A stretch of 64,000 bases of DNA. Source: Streptomyces sp. R41. Lineage in GTDB: Bacteria > Actinomycetota > Actinomycetes > Streptomycetales > Streptomycetaceae. The notes beneath the pieces were generated by a model. It had not been told where the DNA came from, made no database searches, and worked only from the letters and a program-made list of their open reading frames with translations. The translations under genes were made by a program, and so were the position numbers. The DNA lies in contig NZ_CP163443.1 in assembly GCF_041053055.1 (NCBI RefSeq), forward strand, positions 682,001-746,000, read 5' to 3'. The first letter of the stretch is position 1. Every line of letters begins with the position of its first letter. This document shows positions 53,602 to 62,634 of this stretch, piece by piece.

Positions 53602-55197
53602 ATGACTTCGTTCCGTCCCGCCCCCACCTGGCTGGCCGACGCCGTCTTCTACCAGATCTACCCGCAGTCGTTCGCCGACTCGAACGGCGACGGCATCGGC
53701 GACTTCAACGGAATCGCCGAGCGCCTCGACCACCTGACGTGGCTGGGCGTCAACACCGTGTGGCTCAACCCGTGCTTCGTCTCACCGTTCCGCGACGCCG
53801 GATACGACGTCTGCGACTACCTGAACGCCGCGCCCCGCTACGGCTCGAACGACGATCTTGCCAAGCTGGTGGACGAAGCGGGCCGCCGCGGCATCCGCGT
53901 CCTGCTGGACCTCGTGGCGGGTCACACCTCCGACGAGCACCCGTGGTTCAAGGCCGCCGCGAACGATCCGGCCGACGACCGGTACATCTGGGCGCCCGAG
54001 GGCCGGCCCGACGGCTTCGTCCCCTCCCCCGGGGCCCGTCCGGGCGCGTACCTCCCGAACTTCTTCGCCTTCCAGCCCGCCCTCAACTTCGGTTACGCGC
54101 GCGAGAATCCGGCCGAGCCCTGGCGACGACCGGTCAACGCCGAGGGACCGCGCGCCAACCGGGCGGCCCTGCGCGAGATCATGGACCACTGGCTGGGCCT
54201 CGGCCTGTCCGGCTTCCGCGTCGACATGGCCGCGTCGCTGGTGAAGGACGACGCCGACAAGACGGAAACCGCCAGGATCTGGGCCGAGTTGCGCCACTGG
54301 CTGGACGCCGCGCATCCGGGCGCGGTGCTGCTCTCGGAGTGGGGCGAGCCGGAGGTGTCCGTCCCCGCGGGCTTCCACGCCGACTTCTTCCTCCAGTTCG
54401 GCGGCCCCACCGACGGCCTCGCCCTGCGCTCGCTGTGGAGCAACGCCGAGGGCACGGTCAACGAGTCCTGGGACCCGCTCGACTGCTTCTTCGACCCCAG
54501 CGGCAAGGGCTCGCCCCGCCCCTTCGTCGAGGCCTGGCACCAGGCGGCCGCCGCCGTCGGCGACAGCGGCTTCATCTCCCTGCCCACCGCCAACCACGAC
54601 TTCTCCCGACTCAACTGCGGCCCCCGCACGGCCGATCAGCTCCCCGCCGCCTTCGCCTTCCAGCTCACCTGGCCCACGCTCCCGGCGATCTACCACGGCG
54701 ACGAGATCGGGATGCGCTACGTCCCGGGCCTGCCCGACAAGGAGGGCAGCGTGCTGGGCCCCCGCTACAACCGCGCGGGCTCCCGAACCCCGATGCAGTG
54801 GGACGACGGTGCGAACGCGGGCTTCTCCACCGCCCCGCCCGACCGCCTGTACCTCCCGCTCGACCCGTCCCCGGACCGCCCGACGGTCGCCGCCCAGCGC
54901 GCCGACGACACCTCCCTCCTGCATCTCGTACGCCGTCTCATAGCGCTCCGCACCGGCACGCCGGAGCTGGGCTCGGGCGGCTCGGTGGAGGTGCTGCACT
55001 CCGGGTATCCGTTCGTGTACGCGCGGGGCGGGCGGTATCTCGTGGTCGTCAATCCACAGCGGAATGAGGTGAGTTACGACTACGAAGGCGCCCGGGGCGC
55101 CGGGGCGCTGGAGGCCTCCGGCGTCCACATCGACGGCGCGAGGATCACCGCGCGAGGGTTCGCGTACGGGATCTTCAAGCTCGCCTCCGCGAGCTAG
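53602..55197 (+). CDS. GH13 alpha-glucosidase/trehalose-synthase-like enzyme
   Basis: 531 aa cytoplasmic alpha-amylase-family enzyme. N-terminal WLADAVFYQIYPQSFADSNG is typical of GH13 glucosidases. The nucleophile Asp is in GFRVDMAASLVKDD near residue 210, the acid/base Glu in LLSEWGEPEVS near 245, and the third Asp in PTANHDFSRLNCG near 333. The C-terminal beta domain is short. Likely alpha-glucosidase or oligo-glucosidase activity. The ATG at 53602 (MTSFRPAP) is preferred over an ATG 12 nt earlier, though neither has a strong ribosome site. Confidence 0.87.
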   Translation: MTSFRPAPTWLADAVFYQIYPQSFADSNGDGIGDFNGIAERLDHLTWLGVNTVWLNPCFVSPFRDAGYDVCDYLNAAPRYGSNDDLAKLVDEAGRRGIRVLLDLVAGHTSDEHPWFKAAANDPADDRYIWAPEGRPDGFVPSPGARPGAYLPNFFAFQPALNFGYARENPAEPWRRPVNAEGPRANRAALREIMDHWLGLGLSGFRVDMAASLVKDDADKTETARIWAELRHWLDAAHPGAVLLSEWGEPEVSVPAGFHADFFLQFGGPTDGLALRSLWSNAEGTVNESWDPLDCFFDPSGKGSPRPFVEAWHQAAAAVGDSGFISLPTANHDFSRLNCGPRTADQLPAAFAFQLTWPTLPAIYHGDEIGMRYVPGLPDKEGSVLGPRYNRAGSRTPMQWDDGANAGFSTAPPDRLYLPLDPSPDRPTVAAQRADDTSLLHLVRRLIALRTGTPELGSGGSVEVLHSGYPFVYARGGRYLVVVNPQRNEVSYDYEGARGAGALEASGVHIDGARITARGFAYGIFKLASAS

Positions 55198-56234
55198 CCC
55201 ACCGTCAGCACGATCGCACCCGAGTAGCTGCCGCCGGCCGTGAGCGCCGTCGTGGTGCCGTCGACCGTCATGGTCACGGACTTGCCGCGCGGCGCGTTCA
55301 CGGCCGCGTCGGAGGCCACGGTCAGCTTGGTCAGGTACGACGTGCCGGTCACCGTCCAGGTCGAGCCGCTGTTCAGCTGGACGACCACGCCGTTGTTGAC
55401 AACCGCCCGGGCGGTGTTGGTGACCTCGCCGAGCTCGTAGAAATTCGAGGAGTCGATCGTGCTGACACGATGCTTGGCCGTCGTCGCCGAGATCACGCCC
55501 TGGACGCTGGAGTCCTCGAAGGTGAGGACCATGTTCTTGCCCTTGCGCATGCCGTTGCAGAAGTCGCCCTCCAGGGCGATGGAGCTGAAGGTGGCGGCCC
55601 CGTCGGCCGTGTGGACCGCGGTCGTGTCGAAGGTGGTGGCCTTGGCCGGGTCGTCCGTGGGCTCGGTGTAGACGCCGACGTTCATCATCTTTCCGCCCAC
55701 GTTCACCGGGCCCGGGTCGTCCAGCTCGATCATCTGCAGGATGATCCCGTTGCCCGGGTTGAGCCGGGCCCCCTGGGAGCCGTCCACGGTGATCGTGGTC
55801 TGCTGGCCCTTGTTGAGGAAGGTCGACTTCTCGGAGTTGATGATCGTGCCGCCGTCGAGCTTCAGGGTGCCGGCGCCGAAGAACATGTAGCCGAAGTGGC
55901 CCGAGGTGACGACCGTGTTCTGGACAGGAAGAGCCGCCAACTCAGCACCACTCAGCCCGAGTTCCAGCTCGGAGTTGAGCGCGGCGACCGCCTCGCGGGT
56001 GCTGTCGCCGTAGTGCACCGACGCGGCCGGGCCCGCGATGATGGTCGCGTAGCTGCCGACGTCGAACCGCGATCCGAGCACCCGCACGATCGCGTCGCCG
56101 ATGGCGTAGGTGCCGTAGCCGTACGCCCCCGTGTTCCCGACGTGGCTGTTGATCGCCGTCAGCTTCAAGCCACTCCCGCCCTCGACCGACAGCGCGCCCC
56201 ACGTCTCCGAGAAGACGGTCCGGCGTGAAGGCGA
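55194..56234 (-). pseudogene. Beheaded cell-surface beta-rich protein
   Basis: The frame runs from just after the stop of the upstream MFS gene, in the same frame, reading SPSRRTVFSETWGALSVEGG and then KLTAINSHVGNTGAYGYGTY. It continues as about 325 residues of repetitive beta-rich sequence (SYATIIAGPAASVHYGDSTR, GDFCNGMRKGKN) like large exported streptomycete proteins. There is no signal peptide, and similarity appears to start mid-domain, so the N-terminal half is missing. A TTG at 56168 could start translation of a partial protein, but it would stay in the cytoplasm. Confidence 0.55.
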
Positions 56235-57692
56235 TCACGAACGCGCTCGACTCGTAGTGACCAGCCGGTCCGAAGCCGATCGTCCGAGCCTGCGCAGCAG
56301 GGCGAGCGCGCATCCCAGCCCGACCGCCGCGAGGACGACACACGCCGTGAACGCGGCCCGGTAGCCGGCGGTCAGGCCCGCGAGACCCGGGCCGCTCGTA
56401 TAGGTCACGGCGACCGACGAGACCACCGCGACACCGAAGGCGCCCCCGATCTGGAAGGCCGCGGTGTTGATGCCGGACGCCACGCCCGATTCCCGCTCCT
56501 CCACACCGGTCAGCGCCGCGATGGACCCGGCGACCGCGCAGGCGCCCAGGCCCGGCCCGAACATCAGCAGCCCCGGGAACAGATCGCGGACGAATCCGCC
56601 GTCCACGGGAACCCCAGCCAGCAGCAGGCTGCCCGCGCCGACCAGCGCGAGGCCGCCGACCGCGACCGGGCGTGCGCCGATACGGGTGACCAGGGCCTGA
56701 CCCGCGTACGAGCCGATGACGGCCGTAGCGGGCATCACGACGTTGTAGAGCCCGAACCGCAGCGGCGAGTAGCCGAGCACCCCCTGCCCGTACTGGGAGA
56801 GCGTGTACGACATCCCGAAGGCGCAGCTGCCCAGCAGGAACACCACGAGATTGCCGCCGCTCACCGACCGCGTGCGCAGCAGCCGCAGCGGTACCAGGGG
56901 CTGAGCGGACCGTGCCTCGACGCGGACGAAGAGACGTGCCAGCGCGGCCGCGACGGCGAACAGGCCGACCGTCTGCGCGGACAGCCACCCCGCGCGGGGT
57001 GCCTCGACGACGGCGTACACGCACGCGACGAGCGCGCCGGTGACGGTGAGCGCCCCGGCCGGGTCGTACGAGCGGGCGCGTGCCTCGGCGCGGCTCTCCC
57101 GCAGCAGCCGTGGACTCAGGGCGAGGAGGAGCAGCGCGACCGGCACGTTCAGGAAGAAGACCCACTGCCAGCCGAGCAGGTCGGTGAACGGTCCGCCGAT
57201 CAGCAGCGCGGCCGTGGCGCCGAAGCCGCCGCTGCCGGACCAGATGGCGAGGGCCTTGTTCCGTTCGGGGCCCTCCTCGAAGGTGTTGAGGAGGAGCGAC
57301 AGCGCGGTGGGCGCCATGACGGCGGCGGAGACGCCCTGCACGGCGCGCGCCGCCACCAGCACGCCCGCGCTCCCGGCGAACCCGCACAGCAGCGAGGAGA
57401 GCCCGAACAACAGGGTGCCGGTCATGAAGACCCGACGGCGGCCCAGCAGATCGGCGACCCGGCCGCCGAGCAGCAGCAGCCCGCCGAAGCTGAGCAGATA
57501 GGCGCTCATCACCCATTGCGCGCCGTCCGCCGAGAAGCCGAGTCCGTCCGCGATGGACGGCAGCGCGAGGACGACGATCTGCGAGTCCAGGATGACCATG
57601 AATCCGGCCAGGCAGAGCAGGGCGAGGGCGCGCCAGCGGCGGGGGTCGGGGGTGGTGACGGACATGTCGGTGGGGGTGGTGGTGGCAGTCAT
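56235..57692 (-). CDS. MFS drug exporter, DHA2/EmrB type
   Basis: 485 aa, 14 predicted helices. Motif A is GGRVADLLGRRRVFMTGTLL, and the first helix holds FMVILDSQIVVLALPSI. The ATG at 57692 is 3 bp after the stop of the Pro-rich gene, and its GGGGAG site lies within that gene's end, so the two are coupled and share the ECF42-type promoter at 58123-58149. It probably exports a toxic compound as part of the sigma-factor response. Confidence 0.88.
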   Translation of the reverse strand: MTATTTPTDMSVTTPDPRRWRALALLCLAGFMVILDSQIVVLALPSIADGLGFSADGAQWVMSAYLLSFGGLLLLGGRVADLLGRRRVFMTGTLLFGLSSLLCGFAGSAGVLVAARAVQGVSAAVMAPTALSLLLNTFEEGPERNKALAIWSGSGGFGATAALLIGGPFTDLLGWQWVFFLNVPVALLLLALSPRLLRESRAEARARSYDPAGALTVTGALVACVYAVVEAPRAGWLSAQTVGLFAVAAALARLFVRVEARSAQPLVPLRLLRTRSVSGGNLVVFLLGSCAFGMSYTLSQYGQGVLGYSPLRFGLYNVVMPATAVIGSYAGQALVTRIGARPVAVGGLALVGAGSLLLAGVPVDGGFVRDLFPGLLMFGPGLGACAVAGSIAALTGVEERESGVASGINTAAFQIGGAFGVAVVSSVAVTYTSGPGLAGLTAGYRAAFTACVVLAAVGLGCALALLRRLGRSASDRLVTTSRARS

Positions 57693-57695
57693 GGC

Positions 57696-58082
57696 TCAGC
57701 TCCCCAGGCGGAGGCCGGCGAGCCAGACGTCCGGGGCACTGGGCCCTGGCTCGACTTCCGGGGCGCCCGGACCGGGCACGACCCGATCCGACGCGGCCGG
57801 GCCTGACTGGGCCGGAACCGGCGCGACCGGGCCTGACGCCACCGGGGCACCAGGCGCTGGCTCGACTTCCAGGGCACCCGGACCGGGCACGACCCGACCC
57901 GGCACGACCGGGCCTGAGGCCTCCGGAACCGGCGCGCCCGGGCCGCCGGACGGGGACATGGCGCCCGACCCGGCCGAGGCGCCGGACGCCTGCGGCGTCG
58001 GCTGCCTGCGGCGCGCGAGCAGCCGGGCGAGAGCCTTCTTGAGGAGCGATGCGGGGACTGGGACGGGGACGGTGGCGGTCAC
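57696..58082 (-). CDS. Pro/Ala-rich small protein in the ECF42 regulon
   Basis: 128 aa, no known family. It has an N-terminal amphipathic basic helix (PASLLKKALARLLARRR) and a Pro/Gly/Ala/Val tail with two related blocks (RVVPGPGALEVEPAPGAP and RVVPGPGAPEVEPGPSAP). The GTG at 58082 has GGAGG 5 nt upstream. An ECF42-like promoter lies 40 bp before the start, inside the end of the sigma gene, and the MFS gene follows after 3 bp. The helix may bind membrane or nucleic acid, or the MFS protein; this is speculation. Confidence 0.65.
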   Translation of the reverse strand: MTATVPVPVPASLLKKALARLLARRRQPTPQASGASAGSGAMSPSGGPGAPVPEASGPVVPGRVVPGPGALEVEPAPGAPVASGPVAPVPAQSGPAASDRVVPGPGAPEVEPGPSAPDVWLAGLRLGS

Positions 58083-58122
58083 GAGAGCCTCCAGTGTCGC
58101 GATCGGGTCCTTACACCCCACC

Positions 58123-58149
58123 GACGAACGGCCCCTACGCCGATCGACA
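58123..58149 (-). promoter_or_regulatory. ECF42-type promoter P2, before the Pro-rich gene
   Basis: Minus strand TGTCGA (58144-58149), 17-bp spacer, CGTC (58123-58126), followed by GGTGGGGTGT. It overlaps the stop region of the sigma gene. It is nearly identical to P1 at 60553-60579 over the last third of the spacer, the -10 and beyond. ECF42 promoters are known to use a TGTCGA -35 and a CGTC-like -10. Confidence 0.75.
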
Positions 58150-59433
58150 CTCCGCGAGCCGCTTCTCCAGGAAGTGCCTCTCGGCGTCGTTCTCCACCAG
58201 CTGCAGAGCGCCGGCGTACGCCTCCGCGGCCTCCGCCATGCGTCCCATCCGGCGCAGCAGGTCCGCGCGAGTGGCGGGCAGCAGGTGATACCCCTCCAGC
58301 TCGCCCTCTTCCTCCAGGTCCGCCACCAGGAGGAGCCCTGCCTCCGGGCTCTCGGCCATGCCCACGGCCACCGCCCGGTTGAGCCGCACCACGGCGGAGG
58401 GCACGAGGCGCTCCAACTCGCCGTACAGGGCCGCGATGTCGGCCCAGTCCGTGTCCTCGGCGGTGGCGGCGGTGGTGTGGCAGGCGGCGATGGCGGCCTG
58501 GATCTGATACGGCCCCGGACGCCCGCGGCGCAACGCGGTTTCCAGCAGGCCGGCGCCCTCGTCGACCGATGCCTTGTCCCAGGCCGTACGGTCCTGGTCC
58601 TCCAGCGTCACCAGCAAACCCGCCGCGTCGACCCGCGTGCCGCGCCGGGCGTCGTGCAGCAGCAACAACGCGAGCAGACCCAGCACTTCGGGCTCGTCGG
58701 GCATCAGGCGGGCCAGCACGCGGGCGAGGCGGATCGCCTCCGCGCACAGATTCGTCCGCACCAGATCGGCGCCGGCCGTGGCGGCGTACCCCTCGTTGAA
58801 GAGCAGGTAGAGCACACCGAGAACGCCCGTAGTGCGTTCGGGGAGGAGGTGCGCGGGCGGTACGCGGTAGGGGATGCCCGCGTTGCGGATCTTCCGCTTG
58901 GCGCGGACCAGGCGCTGCGCCATGGTCGCCTCGGGGACGAGGAAGGCGCGGGCGATCTCGGGCGTGGTCAGTCCGGCGAGGGTGCGCAGGGTCAGCGCCA
59001 CCCGGGCCTCGATGGGCAGCGCGGGGTGGCAGCAGGTGAAGATCAGCCGCAGCCGGTCGTCCTGGACTCCACTGTCGTCTCCGTATTCCGGGTCGTAGGG
59101 TCCCTCGTCGCGCGCCAGCACGGCCACCTCCCGCAGCTTCTGTGCCCCCACCGCCTCCCGGCGCAGCATGTCCAGGGCGCGGTTGCGCGCGGTCGTGGTC
59201 AACCAGGCGCCGGGGCGGCGCGGCACACCGTCGCGCCGCCACCGGTCCAGGGCCTGGGCGAAGGCGTCCTGCGCGCACTCCTCGGCGAGGTCCCAGTCGC
59301 CGGTCACCCGGATCAGGGTGGCGACGACCTGGCCCCATTCCTCGCGGAAGGCGGCGGCGACGGCCTGCTCGACGTCCGGCGTTCCCGGACTCCCGGTCAC
59401 GCCCGAACCCGCCGCCTCCTCGCTCTCGTTCAC
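58135..59433 (-). CDS. ECF42-family RNA polymerase sigma factor with C-terminal TPR-like extension
   Basis: 432 aa. Sigma-2 (EECAQDAFAQALDRWRRDGV, WLTTTARNRALDMLRRE) and sigma-4 (LTLRTLAGLTTPEIARAFLV, MAQRLVRAKRKIRN) regions occupy residues 20-185. A long extension of the DUF6596/TPR type follows (LLFNEGYAATAGADLVRTNL, LLALLLLHDARRGTRVDAAG). This is the layout of ECF42, a group with DGPF-protein neighbours and no classical anti-sigma factor; the extension is needed for activity. GTG start overlaps the DGPF gene by 4 bp. Confidence 0.92.
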   Translation of the reverse strand: MNESEEAAGSGVTGSPGTPDVEQAVAAAFREEWGQVVATLIRVTGDWDLAEECAQDAFAQALDRWRRDGVPRRPGAWLTTTARNRALDMLRREAVGAQKLREVAVLARDEGPYDPEYGDDSGVQDDRLRLIFTCCHPALPIEARVALTLRTLAGLTTPEIARAFLVPEATMAQRLVRAKRKIRNAGIPYRVPPAHLLPERTTGVLGVLYLLFNEGYAATAGADLVRTNLCAEAIRLARVLARLMPDEPEVLGLLALLLLHDARRGTRVDAAGLLVTLEDQDRTAWDKASVDEGAGLLETALRRGRPGPYQIQAAIAACHTTAATAEDTDWADIAALYGELERLVPSAVVRLNRAVAVGMAESPEAGLLLVADLEEEGELEGYHLLPATRADLLRRMGRMAEAAEAYAGALQLVENDAERHFLEKRLAECRSA

Positions 59434-59771
59434 TCCCAGACCGGCCGCACCTCCACCGAACCGCCGCTCAGCGCCGCCGGGTGCCGGGACGCGAGCGCGA
59501 TGGCCTCGTCGAGGTCGGCGACCTCGATGATGTCGAATCCCGCGACGTACTCCTTGGACTCCACGAACGGACCGTCGCTGAGCAGGACTTCGTCGCCCTG
59601 GACACGGACGGTGGTGGCATCGGTGGACGGCCGCAGCCGGGTGCCGCCCCGCACCACGTCGCGGCTGCGTACCTCTTCGATGTACGAGGTGAAGCGGGGG
59701 TCGTCGGCGATCTCCTCGGGGCTGAGCTCCTCGCCGCCGACGGATGTGCAGATGAAGAACACGTACTTCAT
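59430..59771 (-). CDS. YCII/DGPF-domain protein
   Basis: 113 aa single DCP/DGPF domain: MKYVFFICTSVGGEELSPEE, then LLSDGPFVESKEYVAGFDII and a C-terminal PHAALSGG-type end (HPAALSGGSVEVRPVWE). DGPF proteins accompany ECF42 sigma factors; their activity is unknown. ATGA overlap with the upstream gene and a 4-bp overlap with the sigma gene make a tight operon. Confidence 0.9.
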   Translation of the reverse strand: MKYVFFICTSVGGEELSPEEIADDPRFTSYIEEVRSRDVVRGGTRLRPSTDATTVRVQGDEVLLSDGPFVESKEYVAGFDIIEVADLDEAIALASRHPAALSGGSVEVRPVWE

Positions 59772-60514
59772 GACCGACCCTCCTCGTTTCCCAGGGTTCC
59801 TGCGGCGAACGGGACCGACGTGTGCTGGTGGACGATCTGCCACTTGTCACCGGCCGCACGGTAACCCGTGGTCACCCGTGCCGTGGTGTCCAGCGAGTCG
59901 CCGTTGGTGAGCGTGGCGCGCATCCGCACGAGGGCGTGGCTGAACGCGACACTCTCGTCGACGCGGACCCGGAAGTCGAGCACTTCGCGCTCCACCGGTC
60001 CGGCCAGCGTCGCCCACCACCACTCCTCGGCCTTGCGCAGGGCTTCGATTCCGCTCTGCTCCAGACCGCTCACGGGGTGGAACACCTCGACGTCCGGGGC
60101 GTAACAGGCCATCGCCCGGTCGAAGTCCCGATCGCGTGCGGCGGCGGTCAGCTCAGCGTCGAGCCGGCGGATCTCCCCCTCGGCGTCCTCGTCGTCCCAG
60201 AACGCGCGCACCTCCATGGCCCCGATGGACGCCACGGGGTGCTTGGCCGCCGCCTCGATCGCCTCCTCCATGGTCTCGCACTCGAGGATGTCGAACCCGG
60301 CGACGTACTCCTTCGTCTCCGCGAACGGCCCGTCGGTGCGCAGCACTTCGCCGTCGCGCACCCGCACGGTGACCGCCTCGGCGGGGAGCCGCAGCCGATG
60401 GCCGTGCAGCCGTACACCGCGCTCGGCGCCCAGCTCCTCGACCCAGGGTTCGACGGGTGCCATGCCGGAGGCGTCGGCGGTGTCGTCACCGCAGACCAGC
60501 AGCATGTACTTCAT
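59768..60514 (-). CDS. DGPF-domain and SnoaL-like fusion protein
   Basis: 248 aa. The N-terminal DGPF domain (1-110; TDGPFAETKEYVAGFDILEC) is joined by a short acidic linker to a SnoaL/NTF2-like ketosteroid-isomerase-type domain (about 118-240; AELTAAARDRDFDRAMACYA, HALVRMRATLTNGDSLDTTA). First gene of the ECF42 operon behind promoter P1. The second domain might bind the inducing compound, but this is inference. Confidence 0.88.
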   Translation of the reverse strand: MKYMLLVCGDDTADASGMAPVEPWVEELGAERGVRLHGHRLRLPAEAVTVRVRDGEVLRTDGPFAETKEYVAGFDILECETMEEAIEAAAKHPVASIGAMEVRAFWDDEDAEGEIRRLDAELTAAARDRDFDRAMACYAPDVEVFHPVSGLEQSGIEALRKAEEWWWATLAGPVEREVLDFRVRVDESVAFSHALVRMRATLTNGDSLDTTARVTTGYRAAGDKWQIVHQHTSVPFAAGTLGNEEGRS

Positions 60515-60552
60515 GGTTCCTCCCGGTACTCATGAGGTCCTGACACCCCACC

Positions 60553-60579
60553 GACGAACGGGGCGGCGCCCCATCGACA
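60553..60579 (-). promoter_or_regulatory. ECF42-type promoter P1, before the sigma operon
   Basis: Minus strand TGTCGA (60574-60579), 17-bp spacer, CGTC (60553-60556), then GGTGGGGTGT and AGGACC. It lies 38 bp before the first DGPF ATG. The match to P2 indicates both are read by the same sigma factor, so the operon is self-activating. Confidence 0.78.
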
Positions 60580-60662
60580 CCCTTCCAGATTTTCCTGCGT
60601 ACGGCCGGACATGCGAGGGAGCCGGGGCGCGCGCCCCGGCTCCCTTCTCGTGCACCTGCGTA

Positions 60663-62192
60663 CTAGACGGCCGCCGCCTCCGCCGCCGACTCGCCCGTGA
60701 CGCCGACCGCCGCGCGGGCGGTGTTCTTGCGCACCAGCAGCAGGGTGACCACCGCGCCGAGCAGTGAGGCGCAGCCGCAGATCACCACGCCGAGGGCCAT
60801 GCCGTGGCCGAGCGCCGTCTGGGCCGCCGCCCTGGCGCTGTCGCTGCCCGCGTTGACGACGGCGAGGGGACCGGCCGCGGCCTCCATGCCCGCGTCCGCG
60901 CCACTGAGCTTGCCGACCAGCGCCGAGGACGCGGCGCTCATCGCGATGGTGCTGATCACGGCCGGGCCGAGGCCCTGGCCGAACTCGCGCACCAGGCTGG
61001 TGGCACCGCTGGCCATGCCGGTCATCTCGATCGGTACGGCGTTCACGGCCGCCGAGGTCAGCGAGGACACCACGCAGATGAAGCCGATGCCGAGCAGCAG
61101 CACCGGGCCGATGAAGGCCGCGAGGGACGTCGTGGTGATGGGGAGCGCGGCGATCCAGAACTGTCCCGCGGCCATCGGCAGCAGGCCGCCCATCAGCAGC
61201 CAGCGGGCGTCGACGCGGGTGAGCATCTTGCTGAGCACCGGCGCCAGCAGCAGCGGGATCAGCTGCAGGATCACGAACGGCATGCTGGCCCGCAGGGCGC
61301 TCAGATGCATCACCGCGCCGAGCCGGATCGACACGCAGTACGCGGTGCCGATGAAGCCGAACATGCCGGCCAGCGCGACGACGGCGGCCGCGGCGAACGA
61401 CGGGATCCTCAGCAGGTCCAGGTTGAACATGGGCGAGGCGGCGCGGGTCTCCGCGACGATGAATCCGACGAGAGCGACGGCCGCCAAAGACAGCGAGCCC
61501 ACGATCGCCGCGCTGCCCCAGCCGCGGTCGCCGCCCTCGATGATGCCCCAGAGCAGGGCGGTGAGACCGACGGCGATGGTGATCTGGCCGGGCCAGTCCA
61601 GGCTGCGGCCCTCGGGAGCCTTGGAGTCCGTGACCAGCTTCCAGCACGCGACCGCGACGACCAGACCGAGGACGACCGGCGGCACGAACGCCCAGCGGAA
61701 GTCGGCGACCGTGGCGAGCACGCCGGACGACAGCGGCCCCAGGGCGGAGGCGAGGGAAATGCTGAGCGCCCACGTGGAGACCGCCTTGGCACGGTCCTTC
61801 CCGTCGGGGGTGGCCGCCGCGATGACCGCGAGGGAGCTGGGGAAGAGCGCGGCGGCACCGATGCCGGCCAGGGCCTGACCGGTCCACATCATGGTGATGT
61901 TCTGGGAAGTGGCGTTGAGGAGTTCACCGAGCGCCAGGATCAGCCCGCCGAGCACCAGAAGGCGCTTGCGGCCGAAGAGATCTCCGACCACTCCGAAATT
62001 CAGTTCAAGAATTGCGGTGGGGAGAATGAAGGCGGAGGTGACCCAGGCGACTTGGGAACCGGAAGCCCCGAATGCGGCCTGGATTTCTCCATTGATGGGG
62101 GACGGAACGGTAATGCACAGCTGCGCGGCGGCAACTGCGAGACAGCAGGCTATGAGCGTGCCTCTGTCGAGCCTTTTCACGAGATTGGTCAT
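60663..62192 (-). CDS. MFS exporter, DHA2/SmvA-like
   Basis: 509 aa, 14 helices. Motif A is GVVGDLFGRKRLLVLGGLIL; the first helices contain LAVAAAQLCITVPSPINGEI. The ATG at 62192 (MTNLVKRL) has GGAG upstream. It lies 13 bp after a VOC gene and in one operon with an SDR, so it may export the substrate or product of that pathway. Confidence 0.88.
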   Translation of the reverse strand: MTNLVKRLDRGTLIACCLAVAAAQLCITVPSPINGEIQAAFGASGSQVAWVTSAFILPTAILELNFGVVGDLFGRKRLLVLGGLILALGELLNATSQNITMMWTGQALAGIGAAALFPSSLAVIAAATPDGKDRAKAVSTWALSISLASALGPLSSGVLATVADFRWAFVPPVVLGLVVAVACWKLVTDSKAPEGRSLDWPGQITIAVGLTALLWGIIEGGDRGWGSAAIVGSLSLAAVALVGFIVAETRAASPMFNLDLLRIPSFAAAAVVALAGMFGFIGTAYCVSIRLGAVMHLSALRASMPFVILQLIPLLLAPVLSKMLTRVDARWLLMGGLLPMAAGQFWIAALPITTTSLAAFIGPVLLLGIGFICVVSSLTSAAVNAVPIEMTGMASGATSLVREFGQGLGPAVISTIAMSAASSALVGKLSGADAGMEAAAGPLAVVNAGSDSARAAAQTALGHGMALGVVICGCASLLGAVVTLLLVRKNTARAAVGVTGESAAEAAAV

Positions 62193-62205
62193 CCCGTACT
62201 CCATC

Positions 62206-62628
62206 TCACTCGGAAAAACTAGTGCTGCGCTCTATCAGTTCGACGAGATTGCCCTCGGGGTCGGCGACCCAGGCCATCCGGATGCCGGGCTCGGGGGACG
62301 GCCCGGGCTTCATGACCTCGCCCGCGCCCTGGGCCACCAGGGCCGCGTAGACGGGGTCGAGTTCGGGGGTGGTGACCGCGAAGTGGCCGTATCCCTCGGT
62401 GAGGGCGGCGGTCAGCGGGTCGGGCGCCCGCAGTCCGGGGGTGGATCCTGGGCGGGCGAGGAGTTCGATGCGCCAGCCGTGCGGATGCTCCAGGACGACA
62501 CCACTGAGCCCAGGCCCTTCGAGGGTGAACTCGAAGACGGTCCTCAGCCCGAACGCCGCCTGGTACCAGGCGGTTTGGGCGGGCAGGTCGCGTACGTTGA
62601 CGCCGATGTGGTCGAGTCGTGTGTTCAC
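62206..62628 (-). CDS. VOC-superfamily (glyoxalase-like) protein
   Basis: 140 aa with two beta-alpha-beta-beta-beta modules. It starts LDHIGVNVRDLPAQTAWYQ and ends GIRMAWVADPEGNLVELIER, with the metal-ligand His and Glu in the usual places. It could be a dioxygenase, a lactoylglutathione-lyase relative or an antibiotic-binding protein. The GTG start is 6 bp after the SDR gene; operonic. Confidence 0.87.
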   Translation of the reverse strand: MNTRLDHIGVNVRDLPAQTAWYQAAFGLRTVFEFTLEGPGLSGVVLEHPHGWRIELLARPGSTPGLRAPDPLTAALTEGYGHFAVTTPELDPVYAALVAQGAGEVMKPGPSPEPGIRMAWVADPEGNLVELIERSTSFSE

Positions 62629-62634
62629 CGGCGC

